From positions 1,426,001-1,490,000 of the forward strand of contig NZ_JAVDWH010000001.1 of assembly GCF_031457275.1 (NCBI RefSeq): a stretch of 64,000 nt of DNA. Reading direction: 5' to 3'. The DNA is from Aeromicrobium panaciterrae. GTDB lineage: Bacteria > Actinomycetota > Actinomycetes > Propionibacteriales > Nocardioidaceae. This document shows positions 55,644 through 64,000 of this stretch, one piece after another. A program made the translations under genes and the position numbers. Below the pieces are notes generated by a model, which was not told the origin of the DNA, ran no database searches, and saw only the letters and a list, made by a program, of their open reading frames with translations. Numbering within the stretch: position 1 is the first letter of the stretch; each line of letters opens with the position of its first letter.

Positions 55644-56969
55644 ATGGAACTGATTGTGGTCCTCGTATGCGGTCTGCTGCTCGGCCTTGTCGTCGGTTGG
55701 CTCATCGGTCGCGCCCCTGCTCAGGGCACCGAACCAGCCGTGCTCGAGGCGCGCCACGCCACCGCCCTCGCCGAGCTTCGTCACGACGAGAGCTCGCTGC
55801 GTGCGCAGATCGAACAGGATCTCGCTGAGGCTCGCGCCACCGTGATCGGACTCCGTGAGCAGCTGGGAACGGCCAAGGCGCAGTACGACGAGATCGTCCA
55901 GCGGCACCGCCAGGATGCGCAAAAGCGTGCAGCGGAGGATCAGGTCGAAAGCAAGGTGCTGCAGAAGCTTGCGCCTGTCGCTGACCAAATCAAGGACATG
56001 CAACAGAAGGTGCTCGATCTGGAGAAGCAGCGCAGCGAGCAGCATGGCAATCTCGCCGAGCAGATCAAGGCGACCCAGCTCAGTGCCGAGCAGTCCAAGA
56101 TGGCTGCCGAGACGTTGTCCGCGGCTTTGCGCAACAACTCTGTACGCGGCGCCTACGGCGAACTCCAGCTCAAGACGCTGGTCGAGTCAGCTGGCCTGCT
56201 CAACCGCATCGACTACTCCGTGCAGGAGTCGATCACGGCAGATTCAGGAGCCCGCCGCCCCGACATGGTCATCAAGCTTCCCGGCCGCAAGCAGGTTGCG
56301 ATCGACTCCAAGGTGCCGTTCAGCGCGTTCATCGACTCGTTCCGCGAAGACATCAGCGATATCGAGCGCAAGACGTTCCTGACGCAGCATGCCAAGCAGG
56401 TGCGTGGTCACGTCGACGCGCTTGCCAGCAAGGAATACTGGACTGGCCTGCCCGTCAGCCCCGAATACACGATCGCGTTCATCCCCAACGAGGCGATCCT
56501 CAACGCCGCGCTTGAAGCCGATGAGACTTTGCTCGAGTACGCGTTCAGTCGCGGCATCGTGTTGGCCACGCCGGTCAACCTGTGGGCCACCCTCAAGACA
56601 GTCGCACTGACGTGGAAGCAGGAAGACCTCGCCGACAACGCTCAAGAGCTGGTCGACCTCGGTCGCGAGCTCTACAAGCGCCTCGGCAAGCTGTCTGATC
56701 ACGTCTCCAAGCTCGGCCGCTCGATCGAGGGCACCGTCCGCTCCTACAACGAATTCGCCGGCACGCTGGAGAGCCGAGTCCTGGTGACAGCGCGCCGATT
56801 GGACGCCATCGACGACGCCAAGATGCTCGGTGAGGTCAAGCAGATTGAAGCTGATCCACGCCGCCTGACAGCCGCTGAGTTCTCTCTCCTCGATGATGTC
56901 GAGCGTCCCGAGATCGACTTCGAACAAATCGGCCTTCCCGTCGTGATTGATGAGGAAGAAACCGCCTGA
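55644..56969 (+). CDS. rmuC: DNA recombination protein RmuC
   Basis: 441 residues. N-terminal membrane helix (LIVVLVCGLLLGLVVGWLIG), then a coiled coil to about 160, then the RmuC nuclease domain: LRNNSVRGAYGELQLKTLVE, RRPDMVIKLPGRKQVAIDSK (the PD-D-K core) and EYTIAFIPNEAIL. Limits inversion at short inverted repeats in E. coli. Followed 79 bases on by the permease gene on the same strand. Confidence 0.93.
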   Translation: MELIVVLVCGLLLGLVVGWLIGRAPAQGTEPAVLEARHATALAELRHDESSLRAQIEQDLAEARATVIGLREQLGTAKAQYDEIVQRHRQDAQKRAAEDQVESKVLQKLAPVADQIKDMQQKVLDLEKQRSEQHGNLAEQIKATQLSAEQSKMAAETLSAALRNNSVRGAYGELQLKTLVESAGLLNRIDYSVQESITADSGARRPDMVIKLPGRKQVAIDSKVPFSAFIDSFREDISDIERKTFLTQHAKQVRGHVDALASKEYWTGLPVSPEYTIAFIPNEAILNAALEADETLLEYAFSRGIVLATPVNLWATLKTVALTWKQEDLADNAQELVDLGRELYKRLGKLSDHVSKLGRSIEGTVRSYNEFAGTLESRVLVTARRLDAIDDAKMLGEVKQIEADPRRLTAAEFSLLDDVERPEIDFEQIGLPVVIDEEETA

Positions 56970-57048
56970 ACGACGGATTCCTGTCCGCTTCCTAGACGGC
57001 GCGCCTGATTCACGGTTTCATGTGCGTACGACCAGGGAGAGGTACGCG

Positions 57049-58536
57049 ATGTCACAGCTCGACGAAAAGCCCGAGGACACTCTCAAGCCAGGAGCGATCG
57101 GCTTCGTCGATGCATTGGTGATCGGGCTCAACGCGACATCACCCGCGTACTCGATCGCTGCCGTCATCGGCGCCATCGTCGCGTTGGTGGGCGTGCACGC
57201 GCCGGGCATCCTGCTTGCGTCCTTCGTGCCGATGCTGCTCATCGCCTCGGCGTTCTATTACCTCAACAAGGTCGACCAGGACTGCGGCACCACATTCTCC
57301 TGGGTCACCCGCGCGATGGGTCCGTGGGCGGGCTGGCTCGGTGGCTGGGCCATCACGATGACCGGTGTCCTCGTCGTCGGATCGCTCGCTGATGTCGGCG
57401 TCAGCTTCGGTCTGCGCGGATTCGGGCTCGACGACTGGGCCGACGACACGCTCATCCGACAATCGCTTGCGGTGGTACTGATCATCGTCATGACCGCGAT
57501 CTGCGTGGCCGGCACCGAAGGGTCATCGAGGCTCCAGAACGTGCTGGCGATCCTCCAAGTCGTCTTCCTGCTGGTGTTCGCGGTTGTGGCGCTCTATCGG
57601 GTCTATGCCGACGACAGCTCGCTCGACTCGGTGAAGCCCGCTCTCGACTGGCTCAACCCGTTCTCCGAGGGCGGCAGTGCCCTCACCGCAGGCCTGCTGC
57701 TCGGCGTCTTCGCCTATTGGGGTTGGGAGTCGGCGGTCAATCTCACTGAGGAGACCGAGGATTCGGCATCGGCTCCGGGACGCGCGGGCCTCTGGTCGAC
57801 CGTCATCCTGCTGGTCACCTATGTCGGGGTCGCGTTCGCAGTCGTCGCATACGCCGGTACGACATTCCTTGCCGACAACGCCGAGGAAGAGGAATTCATC
57901 TTCCCGCTGCTCGCCACAGAGGTTCTGGGCAACTGGGACTGGATCGTCTTCTTTGCCGTCGCAACCTCCGCCATCGCTTCGACGCAGACAACGATCCTTC
58001 CGGCTTCGCGTACCGCGCTGTCGATGGCTCGTCGTCAGGCCCTGCCCAACTCATTCGCGCACATTAATCCGAGATTCCGTACGCCGGACGTCAGCACCTG
58101 GACCGTCGCTGGCATCGCGATCGCCTGGTACGTCATCGTCAATCAGATCAGCGAGAACGCTCTGTTCGACTCGCTGTCGGCCTTGTCGCTGCTGATCGCG
58201 TTCTATTACGCGCTGACCGGCATCGCGTGCGCCGTCTACTACCGACGCCACCTCACAGAGAGCGTGCGGAACTTCTTCCTGATCGGTGTTGGCCCGCTCA
58301 TCGGTTCAGGTCTGCTGATCTGGCTGCTCTACAAGGCGATCGGGGATCTGGCTGAGCCGGAGAACTCATACAGCGGCGTCTCGTGGTTCGGTCTCGGCCC
58401 GCCGCTGGTCATCGCGATCGGTATTGCTCTCACCGGCATCCTGATCATGGTCTACTGGCGCATCCGGGCACCAAAGTTCTGGCAAGAGCGCCCCGGCGTC
58501 GCCGATCCAGATCTCGTCCACGGCAAGGAGTCCTGA
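57049..58536 (+). CDS. APC-family permease
   Basis: 495 residues from the ATG at 57049 (AGGGAG upstream). About 12 helices: AIGFVDALVIGLNATSPAYS, the APC sodium/substrate core, with FSWVTRAMGPWAGWLGGWAI and FAYWGWESAVNLTEETEDSA (a conserved loop). Probably imports amino acids or polyamines. Overlaps the stress-protein gene by one base (TGATG), so the two are coupled. Confidence 0.88.
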   Translation: MSQLDEKPEDTLKPGAIGFVDALVIGLNATSPAYSIAAVIGAIVALVGVHAPGILLASFVPMLLIASAFYYLNKVDQDCGTTFSWVTRAMGPWAGWLGGWAITMTGVLVVGSLADVGVSFGLRGFGLDDWADDTLIRQSLAVVLIIVMTAICVAGTEGSSRLQNVLAILQVVFLLVFAVVALYRVYADDSSLDSVKPALDWLNPFSEGGSALTAGLLLGVFAYWGWESAVNLTEETEDSASAPGRAGLWSTVILLVTYVGVAFAVVAYAGTTFLADNAEEEEFIFPLLATEVLGNWDWIVFFAVATSAIASTQTTILPASRTALSMARRQALPNSFAHINPRFRTPDVSTWTVAGIAIAWYVIVNQISENALFDSLSALSLLIAFYYALTGIACAVYYRRHLTESVRNFFLIGVGPLIGSGLLIWLLYKAIGDLAEPENSYSGVSWFGLGPPLVIAIGIALTGILIMVYWRIRAPKFWQERPGVADPDLVHGKES

Positions 58537-58952
58537 TGTCTGTCGTCCTCGGATATGACGAGTCGCCAGGTGCGACGCGTGCCCTCAGCGCAGCCATTGA
58601 GGTGGCGGCGGCATTTGGCGAGCCGCTGGTGCTGGTCTACGGCGCTGGTGCACCGGGAGGCGTGGGCGAGGAGTACAAGTCCCACGCTGAGGCTCTGCAG
58701 GAGATCGGACGCAAGGCTCTGGCCCACGCGGTCGAAGCCTCCGATGAGGCTGGCGTGCCGAGCACGGTCGAGATCATCGACGCCAAGCCCGCTCAAGCGC
58801 TCCTCCAAGCCGCTGACAAGCACAACGCGAGGGTGATTGTCGTCGGCAACTGGGGCGAGAGCCCGATCAAGGGTGCGATGCTCGGCTCGACACCCCACAA
58901 ACTGCTGCACCTGTCGACGCGACCGGTGCTGTGCGTGCCAGCCGAGGACTAG
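58536..58952 (+). CDS. Universal stress protein (Usp)
   Basis: 138 residues, single Usp domain. The ATP motif G-2x-G-9x-G(S/T) is complete in VGNWGESPIKGAMLGSTPHK. Start overlaps the permease stop by one base, suggesting it regulates the permease or responds to the same condition. Ends in a CTAG overlap with the convergent cystathionine gamma-synthase gene. Confidence 0.9.
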   Translation: MSVVLGYDESPGATRALSAAIEVAAAFGEPLVLVYGAGAPGGVGEEYKSHAEALQEIGRKALAHAVEASDEAGVPSTVEIIDAKPAQALLQAADKHNARVIVVGNWGESPIKGAMLGSTPHKLLHLSTRPVLCVPAED

Positions 58953-60121
58953 CTCAGCGCCTGCTCCAGGTCGCCGATCAGGTCGGCGATGTCTTCGATG
59001 CCGACCGAGAGACGTACGAGGTCATCCGGCACCTCGAGCAGCGATCCGGCGGTCGAAGCATGTGTCATGGCACCTGGGTGCTCGATCAGCGACTCAATAC
59101 CCCCGAGACTCTCGGCAAGCGTGAACAGTTCAGCGCGCGCACACATGTCGAGCGCTGCCTGCTTGCCGCCCTTGAGACGTACGGAGATCATGCCGCCGAA
59201 GCGAGACATCTGCTTCGTCGCGACCTCGTGCCCCGGATGGCCGTCGAGTCCCGGATAGAGGACTGAGTCGATTGCCGGGTGACCGACGAGCATGTCGACG
59301 ATGGCCTCGGCGTTGTCGCAGTGCTTGTCCATACGAACGGCAAGCGTCTTGGCCCCACGGAGGGTCAGGTACGCGTCGAACGGGCCGGGAACGCCACCAG
59401 CGCCGTTCTGCAGGAACGCGAACGCTGCGTCGAGTTCTTCGTCGTCCGTGACGAGCACTCCGCCGACGACATCTGAGTGGCCGCCGATGTACTTGGTCGT
59501 CGAATGCAGCACGACGTCGGCACCGAGTGCGAGCGGCTGCTGAAGGTAGGGCGACGCAAACGTGTTGTCGACGACGAGCTTGGCCTGGGCGCCGTGCGCG
59601 ATCTCCGAGATCGCAGCGATGTCACCGACGTTGAGCAGCGGGTTGGTCGGAGTCTCGATCCAGATCGCCTTGGTCGCCGGGGTGACGGCTGCCTTGATCG
59701 CATCGAGGTCGTTGACCGCTGCGGGTGTGTAGGTCAGTCCCCACTGGCTGAAGACCTTGTCGATCAGCCGGAAGGTGCCGCCGTACGCGTCATTGGGGAT
59801 CACCAGGTGATCGCCGGGGCGCAGCATCGAACGCAGCGCACAGTCTGTGGCTGCCATTCCGGAGCTGAACGCGCGCCCGTACGAGCCGCCCTCGAGCGCC
59901 GCGAGGTTGCCCTCCAGTGCTGTACGAGTGGGGTTGCCGGTGCGGGCGTACTCATAGCCCGACCGCATACCGCCGACGCCATCCTGCTGGAACGTCGAGC
60001 TGGCGTAGATCGGCACGTTGACCGCGCCGTTCTCGGCATTGGGCTCGTAGCCGGCGTGGATCGCCCGGGTCGCAAAGCCCTGGGTCGTACCCTCGTCGGC
60101 TTTGCTCTTCTTCTCACTCAT
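58949..60121 (-). CDS. metB: Cystathionine gamma-synthase
   Basis: 390 residues from the ATG at 60121, overlapping the CBS stop (ATGA). PLP enzyme of the Cys/Met metabolism family: ATRAIHAGYEPN, YARTGNPTR, GMAATDCALRSMLRPGDHLV, PLP Lys in HSTTKYIGGHSDVVGG, and SLGGIESLIEHPGAMTHAS. Forms or cleaves cystathionine. Paired with CBS, hence probably transsulfuration between Met and Cys. Direction (metB or mccB-like) cannot be fixed by sequence alone. Confidence 0.92.
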   Translation of the reverse strand: MSEKKSKADEGTTQGFATRAIHAGYEPNAENGAVNVPIYASSTFQQDGVGGMRSGYEYARTGNPTRTALEGNLAALEGGSYGRAFSSGMAATDCALRSMLRPGDHLVIPNDAYGGTFRLIDKVFSQWGLTYTPAAVNDLDAIKAAVTPATKAIWIETPTNPLLNVGDIAAISEIAHGAQAKLVVDNTFASPYLQQPLALGADVVLHSTTKYIGGHSDVVGGVLVTDDEELDAAFAFLQNGAGGVPGPFDAYLTLRGAKTLAVRMDKHCDNAEAIVDMLVGHPAIDSVLYPGLDGHPGHEVATKQMSRFGGMISVRLKGGKQAALDMCARAELFTLAESLGGIESLIEHPGAMTHASTAGSLLEVPDDLVRLSVGIEDIADLIGDLEQALS

Positions 60122-61494
60122 ACGTGAACTCCGAGGAGGTCGTGACGGGTGAGGACACCGAGCGGCTTGCCGTCTTCGACGACCATGACCGCGTCGCTCT
60201 CGCTGAGCGCCTTGAGGGCGTCGTCGAGGCTTTCGCCCGAGCCGAGGAGGGGCAGCGGTGGCTCCATGTGTTCCGAGACTGCGTCGGTGAGTTGGGCGCG
60301 GCCTTCGAACACCGCGCTGATCAGCGCGCGCTCGTTGACGCTGCCCGCGACCTCGCCGATCACGACCGGCGGCTCGGGGCCGACGACGGGCATCTGAGAA
60401 ACGTTGTACTCGCGGAGGATCTCGATCGCATCGCGGATCGTTTCCGACGGGTGCGTGTGAACCAGCGCCGGCATGCCACCGGTCTTGCTGCGCAGCAGGT
60501 CGCCGACGGTCATCTCGTGGATCTGGCCATCGAGCGGCTCGCGGAGGAAGCCGTACGACGCCATCCAATCGTCGTTGAAGATCTTGGAGAGGTAGCCGCG
60601 GCCACCGTCCGGCAGCAGTACGACGACGAGTGCATCGGGGCCAGCCTTCTCGGCGACGCGGAGCGCGGCGATGACGGCCATTCCGCAGGAGCCGCCGACG
60701 AGGAGGCCTTCTTCGCGGGCGAGGCGACGAGTCATGTCGAACGAGTCAGCATCGGAGACGGCGATGATCTCGTCGGGGATCGCGGGGTCGTACGCGCTGG
60801 GCCAGAAGTCTTCGCCAACACCTTCGACGAGGTAGGGGCGACCTGTGCCGCCGGAGTAGACCGAGCCCTCGGGGTCTGCTCCGATGACCTTGACCTTGCC
60901 GCCAGAAACTTCCTTCAGGTAGCGGCCGACGCCGGTGATGGTGCCGCCTGTGCCGACGCCGGCGACGAAGTGCGTCACCTTGCCGTCGGTGTCTGCCCAG
61001 ATCTCGGGTCCGGTCGTTTCGTAGTGGCTTTCGGGTCCTGCGGGGTTGGAGTACTGGTCGGGCTTCCAGGCGCCCTCGGTCTCGCGCACGAGGCGGTCGG
61101 AGACGTTGTAGTAGCTGTCGGGGTGCTCCGGCGGGACGGCGGTGGGGCAAACGACGACTTCGGCGCCGTACGCCTTCATCGTGTTGCGCTTGTCCTCACT
61201 GACCTTGTCAGGGCACACGAAGATGCACTTGTAGCCGCGCTGCTGGGCGACGAGCGCGAGGCCGACACCGGTGTTGCCCGATGTGGGTTCGACGATCGTT
61301 CCGCCCGGCTTCAGTAGTCCAGCGGCTTCGGCAGCGTCGACCATCTTGACCGCGATGCGGTCTTTGGCGCTGCCTCCGGGGTTGAGGTATTCGATCTTGG
61401 CGGCCACCGTCGCAGATCCTGCGGGGGTGACGGACGTGAGCTTGACCAGCGGGGTGTTGCCGATGAGCTCAACGATGTGTTCAGCGATTCGCAT
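60118..61494 (-). CDS. Cystathionine beta-synthase
   Basis: 458 residues from the ATG at 61494. N-terminal PLP domain (IGNTPLVKL, PLP Lys in GGSAKDRIAVKM, TSGNTGVGLA, GVGTGGTITGVGRYLKE), followed by two C-terminal CBS domains (about 340-455), which usually bind adenosyl ligands. Makes cystathionine from homocysteine and serine. Start overlaps the metB gene downstream. Confidence 0.93.
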   Translation of the reverse strand: MRIAEHIVELIGNTPLVKLTSVTPAGSATVAAKIEYLNPGGSAKDRIAVKMVDAAEAAGLLKPGGTIVEPTSGNTGVGLALVAQQRGYKCIFVCPDKVSEDKRNTMKAYGAEVVVCPTAVPPEHPDSYYNVSDRLVRETEGAWKPDQYSNPAGPESHYETTGPEIWADTDGKVTHFVAGVGTGGTITGVGRYLKEVSGGKVKVIGADPEGSVYSGGTGRPYLVEGVGEDFWPSAYDPAIPDEIIAVSDADSFDMTRRLAREEGLLVGGSCGMAVIAALRVAEKAGPDALVVVLLPDGGRGYLSKIFNDDWMASYGFLREPLDGQIHEMTVGDLLRSKTGGMPALVHTHPSETIRDAIEILREYNVSQMPVVGPEPPVVIGEVAGSVNERALISAVFEGRAQLTDAVSEHMEPPLPLLGSGESLDDALKALSESDAVMVVEDGKPLGVLTRHDLLGVHV

Positions 61495-61519
61495 GTGTCC
61501 ATACTCGCACTCGCAGAAG

Positions 61520-62236
61520 TCACGGGTGGGTGAGGACTGGGGCTGCCTCTTTGACCTCGAGCGACGTGGTTGGTCCTGACGCGAGGAGGGTCTGGTCGAT
61601 CGTGTTCCACGAGCCGCCATCGACGCGGTATCGCACCCGATATGTCACGTCGACGCGTGGGCTGATCGCCTCGGCGGGCTGCCGGTAGCGATAGGTCACG
61701 TCGGTCGACGGATACGGCTTGCCGGGCTTGGCCGTCGTCGATGCCGTGCCGTCGCCGTGAAGCCAGCGATAGCGGATCGGCGTTGCGATCAGGTCGATGT
61801 CGAAGCCCAGCAGCGTCACGCTTCGGTTGAATGCTTCTGGCTCGGCGTAGAAGATCGTCGGCACGTTCACGAGCGTTGAAGCGCCCGGCTGAATCTGTAC
61901 CTCAAGGCTCGGCAACCCCAGCTCCCGAGCGGCCCGCAAGATCGCACCCTCAGTCAGCTCAGGCCCATCAGGATCGACCGGCTGAATTGCCCGGCATCCG
62001 AAAGTCAGGTTCTCTTCGTCGGTCCTGCACGCAACCTGAATGAATTTGGGACCGTCCGCTCGCTTGCCAAAGACTCGATCGAAGGAGTGCTTGCTTCCTG
62101 GAGACTCTCGTCCCGCGTCGAGCTGAATTCGCGCGTCTTTGGGCTTCGGCGTCACGTCAACACCTGCGAAGCTGCTGGGGCAGTTCGTGCCGAGGAAGAG
62201 CAGGCTCGAAAGGAGCACGATCGCTGGACGGATCAC
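61520..62236 (-). CDS. Exported protein of unknown function
   Basis: 238 residues from the GTG at 62236 overlapping the upstream lipoprotein stop. Signal peptide MIRPAIVLLSSLLFLGTNCP. The middle has two Cys (QVACRTDEENLTFGCRAIQ) and the C-terminal beta-rich part has TYRYRQPAEAISPRVDVTYR, probably an immunoglobulin-like or PKD-like fold. No motif known. Forms a translationally coupled pair with the DUF6318 lipoprotein. Confidence 0.78.
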   Translation of the reverse strand: MIRPAIVLLSSLLFLGTNCPSSFAGVDVTPKPKDARIQLDAGRESPGSKHSFDRVFGKRADGPKFIQVACRTDEENLTFGCRAIQPVDPDGPELTEGAILRAARELGLPSLEVQIQPGASTLVNVPTIFYAEPEAFNRSVTLLGFDIDLIATPIRYRWLHGDGTASTTAKPGKPYPSTDVTYRYRQPAEAISPRVDVTYRVRYRVDGGSWNTIDQTLLASGPTTSLEVKEAAPVLTHP

Positions 62237-62760
62237 GACGCAGCCTGCAGTTCGAGAGTCTCGAGCGTCCACGCCTGGGACTTCTTGATGAGGACGAATG
62301 TCAGGTCGGAATCCTCGGGATTGCCCGGCTGCGGAGTGGCTGAACTGGATTCCGCGTAAGTGCCGGGTTCCGATTTGACCGTTGCAAACACCAGAGCCTT
62401 GCCGTCGTCGAATGTGACCTCAAGCTCGCCAAGCTTCCAATCTGAACCCTTGAAGAATCCGCCATTTTCATAGGTGTCTCGGTACAGCTGGATGTAGTTC
62501 TCACAACCGCTGCATTTGGGCGAAGAGAGCCGGGAAAGTTCCGCCACATCGCCGGTGTTCGCCGCGTAGTTGAAAACGTCGATGTAGTGGGCGACGAAGG
62601 CTGAGGCGCCTTCGGGGGTGTTCTCCTTCGCCTGCGCGGGCATCGTCGGTGCTGTCGCGGTGGGCGTGGCAGACGTCGTGGGTTTGGGTTCTTTGGGCTC
62701 GGGATCAGTGCACCCGGCAACCAGGATCAACAGCGAAGTGGCTACGGCAAGTCTCAGCAT
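62233..62760 (-). CDS. DUF6318-type lipoprotein
   Basis: 175 residues. Lipobox LVAGC (Cys 17), Pro/Thr-rich linker, then GASAFVAHYIDVFNYAANTG and SSPKCSGCENYIQLY, the conserved block of DUF6318 with its CxxC. NTF2-like fold is suspected. The function is unknown. Overlaps the gene at 61520. Confidence 0.85.
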   Translation of the reverse strand: MLRLAVATSLLILVAGCTDPEPKEPKPTTSATPTATAPTMPAQAKENTPEGASAFVAHYIDVFNYAANTGDVAELSRLSSPKCSGCENYIQLYRDTYENGGFFKGSDWKLGELEVTFDDGKALVFATVKSEPGTYAESSSATPQPGNPEDSDLTFVLIKKSQAWTLETLELQAAS

Positions 62761-62854
62761 GATCCCCCCGAATCGAATGCGAAAAACCTACCGAGCAGGG
62801 CGGGGTTTGTCAGCACTCAATTTGCTCCTGTGGACGACGGCCTAGGCTGGCCAC

Positions 62855-63805
62855 ATGACTCGCACCCTCGGCTCCAGCGACATCAAGGTCTCGACCGTTG
62901 GCGTCGGCTGCAACGCCTTCGGCACCCGGATCGACCAGGACCAGACCACCGCCGTCGTGGACGCGTGTTTCGAGCATGGCGTGAACTTCTTCGACACCGC
63001 CGATGTGTACGGCGAGAGCGAAGTGCTGCTCGGCAAAGCACTCGAGGGACGCCGCGACGAAGTCATCATTGCCACCAAGTTCGGCATGGATCTCCAGGGT
63101 CGCAACGGCGACGACCAGGGCCGCCGAGGCAGCGCCGCTTACGTGAAGACTGCGATTGACGCGAGCCTGAAGCGACTCGGAACCGATCACATCGATCTCT
63201 ACCAACTGCACACGCCGGATCCGCAGACGCCGATCGAGGAGACGCTCGGTGCACTGAATGAGCTCGTCGTCGAGGGCAAGGTGCGCGCTATCGGCAGTTC
63301 AAACCTGCAGGCCTGGCAGGCAGTGGACGCGGACTGGGTGTCGAAGACCAAGGGCTTCGCCTCGTTCGTGACGGCGCAGAACGAGTACTCGCTCTACAAC
63401 CGCACCGCTGAGACCGAGCTCGTACCGGCCTGCCTGGAGCTGGGCGTCGGCATCCTGCCGTACTTCCCGCTGGCGTACGGATTGCTGACCGGCAAGTACC
63501 GACGTGGCGAGCAGGCTCCAGAAGGTACGAGGCTTGCAGTGCAGACGCATCGCCTCGAAGCGGCCAACTGGGACACCATCGAAGCGCTGGAGGCATTCGC
63601 GAATGCCCGCAGCATTTCGATCCTCGACCTCGCCATCGGTGGCCTTGCCGCGCAGCCCGCAGTGGCCAGTGTCATCGCTGGTGCGACCAAGCCTGAGCAG
63701 GTTGCTGCCAACGCGAAAGCAGGGGAGTGGACGCCCTCAGACAGCGACCTTGAAGAGCTCGCGTTGATCGGCAAACCGGACCAGTCGTACACGACATTCG
63801 CCTGA
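62855..63805 (+). CDS. Aldo/keto reductase
   Basis: 316 residues. NADPH-dependent reductase fold: FFDTADVYGESEVLLGKAL (Asp-Tyr pair), ATKFG (catalytic Lys), a YQLHTPD (His) motif and a C-terminal IAGATKPEQVAAN coenzyme loop. Tyr, Lys, His and Asp are all present. The substrate is unknown. Divergent from the lipoprotein gene. Confidence 0.92.
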   Translation: MTRTLGSSDIKVSTVGVGCNAFGTRIDQDQTTAVVDACFEHGVNFFDTADVYGESEVLLGKALEGRRDEVIIATKFGMDLQGRNGDDQGRRGSAAYVKTAIDASLKRLGTDHIDLYQLHTPDPQTPIEETLGALNELVVEGKVRAIGSSNLQAWQAVDADWVSKTKGFASFVTAQNEYSLYNRTAETELVPACLELGVGILPYFPLAYGLLTGKYRRGEQAPEGTRLAVQTHRLEAANWDTIEALEAFANARSISILDLAIGGLAAQPAVASVIAGATKPEQVAANAKAGEWTPSDSDLEELALIGKPDQSYTTFA

Positions 63806-63810
63806 AGATG

Positions 63811-63896
63811 ATGCGCCGGGCTGGGAAGCGCCTCACGGCGCGTGGCCGCTCGAAGCGGCTGATTTTAGGTCCCGGGGCTACCACAGCCCGACGCAT
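63811..63896. other. Putative structured RNA or complex terminator
   Basis: ATGCGCCGGGCTG (63811-63823) pairs with CAGCCCGACGCAT (63884-63896) in 12 of 13 positions. The enclosed part folds as GCGCC/GGCGC (about 63828-63839), GCCGCT-CGA-AGCGGC (63845-63859) followed by TGATTTT, and GGT...ACC at 63868-63883. A multi-branched structure starting six bases after the aldo/keto reductase stop; no known family recognised. GATAAGCCTAACT (63897-63909) following resembles half of an iron box. Confidence 0.4.
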
Positions 63897-63935
63897 AGAT
63901 AAGCCTAACTGACAGGCCCTCGACCTCAAGTGCAA

Positions 63936-64000
63936 TCAGTGCAGGCGTGCGGCGCGTTCGAGCTCGGCGCAGTGCCTCAGGTGCATTGCAGTGTCGACCA
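63936..64000 (-). CDS. C-terminal end of an unidentified gene, cut by the window edge
   Basis: A frame open to the right edge reads VDTAMHLRHCAELERAARLH and ends TGA at 63936-63938. Codons are GC-rich at the third position as in real genes here. Only about 20 residues are visible, so no function can be assigned; it is convergent with the aldo/keto reductase gene. Confidence 0.55.
   Translation of the reverse strand, partial: VDTAMHLRHCAELERAARLH

Noticed and set aside
60122-60568. Upstream extension of cystathionine gamma-synthase
   Set aside because: It overlaps the CBS C-terminal domain in another frame and is Arg-rich; the ATG at 60121 overlaps the CBS stop.

Overview
The window is a GC-rich chromosomal segment of an actinobacterium, most likely of the Nocardioidaceae (Aeromicrobium or Nocardioides type). 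The basis is high third-position GC, LexA boxes of the GAAC-N4-GTTC kind, the housekeeping order miaA-dapF-hflX ... lexA ... nrdR-nrdJ, two membrane Ser/Thr kinases with PASTA domains, a DUF6318 lipoprotein, and a chromosomal paaABCDE operon. The genus is an inference. No tRNA, rRNA, CRISPR array, prophage or insertion sequence with a transposase was seen.

Layout. 1-8.5 kb: an edge-truncated LigB-like gene, an orphan antitoxin-like gene, tRNA modification (miaA), lysine/peptidoglycan synthesis (dapF), GTPase HflX, a secreted protein, an acetyltransferase, a DinG-type helicase and galE. 8.5-12 kb: a GIY-YIG nuclease boxed in by repeats, then the SOS block, with lexA behind two LexA boxes and a LysM membrane protein behind three more. 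12-15.2 kb: a glutamine amidotransferase pair, a TIR-like immune-effector-type protein and a duplicated-domain secreted protein. 15.2-19.1 kb: nrdR and the B12-dependent ribonucleotide reductase nrdJ behind NrdR boxes. 19.1-27 kb: an accessory region with two secreted histidine phosphatases and two NERD-domain proteins that show a tandem duplication scar, followed by a SNF2 helicase. 27-35 kb: a serine hydrolase, a transporter, a metallo-hydrolase, two paralogous PASTA kinases on either side of a thioredoxin, a sugar dehydrogenase lipoprotein and a cold-shock protein. 35-46.5 kb: a CAP-domain protein, an M6 metalloprotease, a permease, exonuclease III, cyclic-di-GMP enzymes and an FAD dehydrogenase. 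46.5-50.7 kb: paaABCDE with a perfect 24-bp operator and a TetR regulator. 50.8-55.6 kb: a geranylgeranyl-reductase-type flavoprotein, a queuosine-precursor transporter with tgt, and an M50 protease. 55.6-64 kb: rmuC, a permease with a stress protein, the transsulfuration pair, two exported proteins of unknown role, an aldo/keto reductase, and the 3' end of one more gene.

The most unusual content is two families of dispersed GC-rich repeats. Family A has five copies here. It supplies the stop codons of miaA, galE and the queuosine transporter, and one copy is read through in frame inside nrdJ. Family B (GGTTTCGATACG ... CTACTCAACC) has three copies, one of them between nrdR and nrdJ. Other points of interest are the phosphatase-NERD module with a leftover C-terminus, a stand-alone TIR effector-type gene with a beta-rich C-terminal domain, an ACTAGT cluster before the M6 protease, frequent convergent gene ends that share the 4 bases CTAG, and marked over-representation of GTACG.
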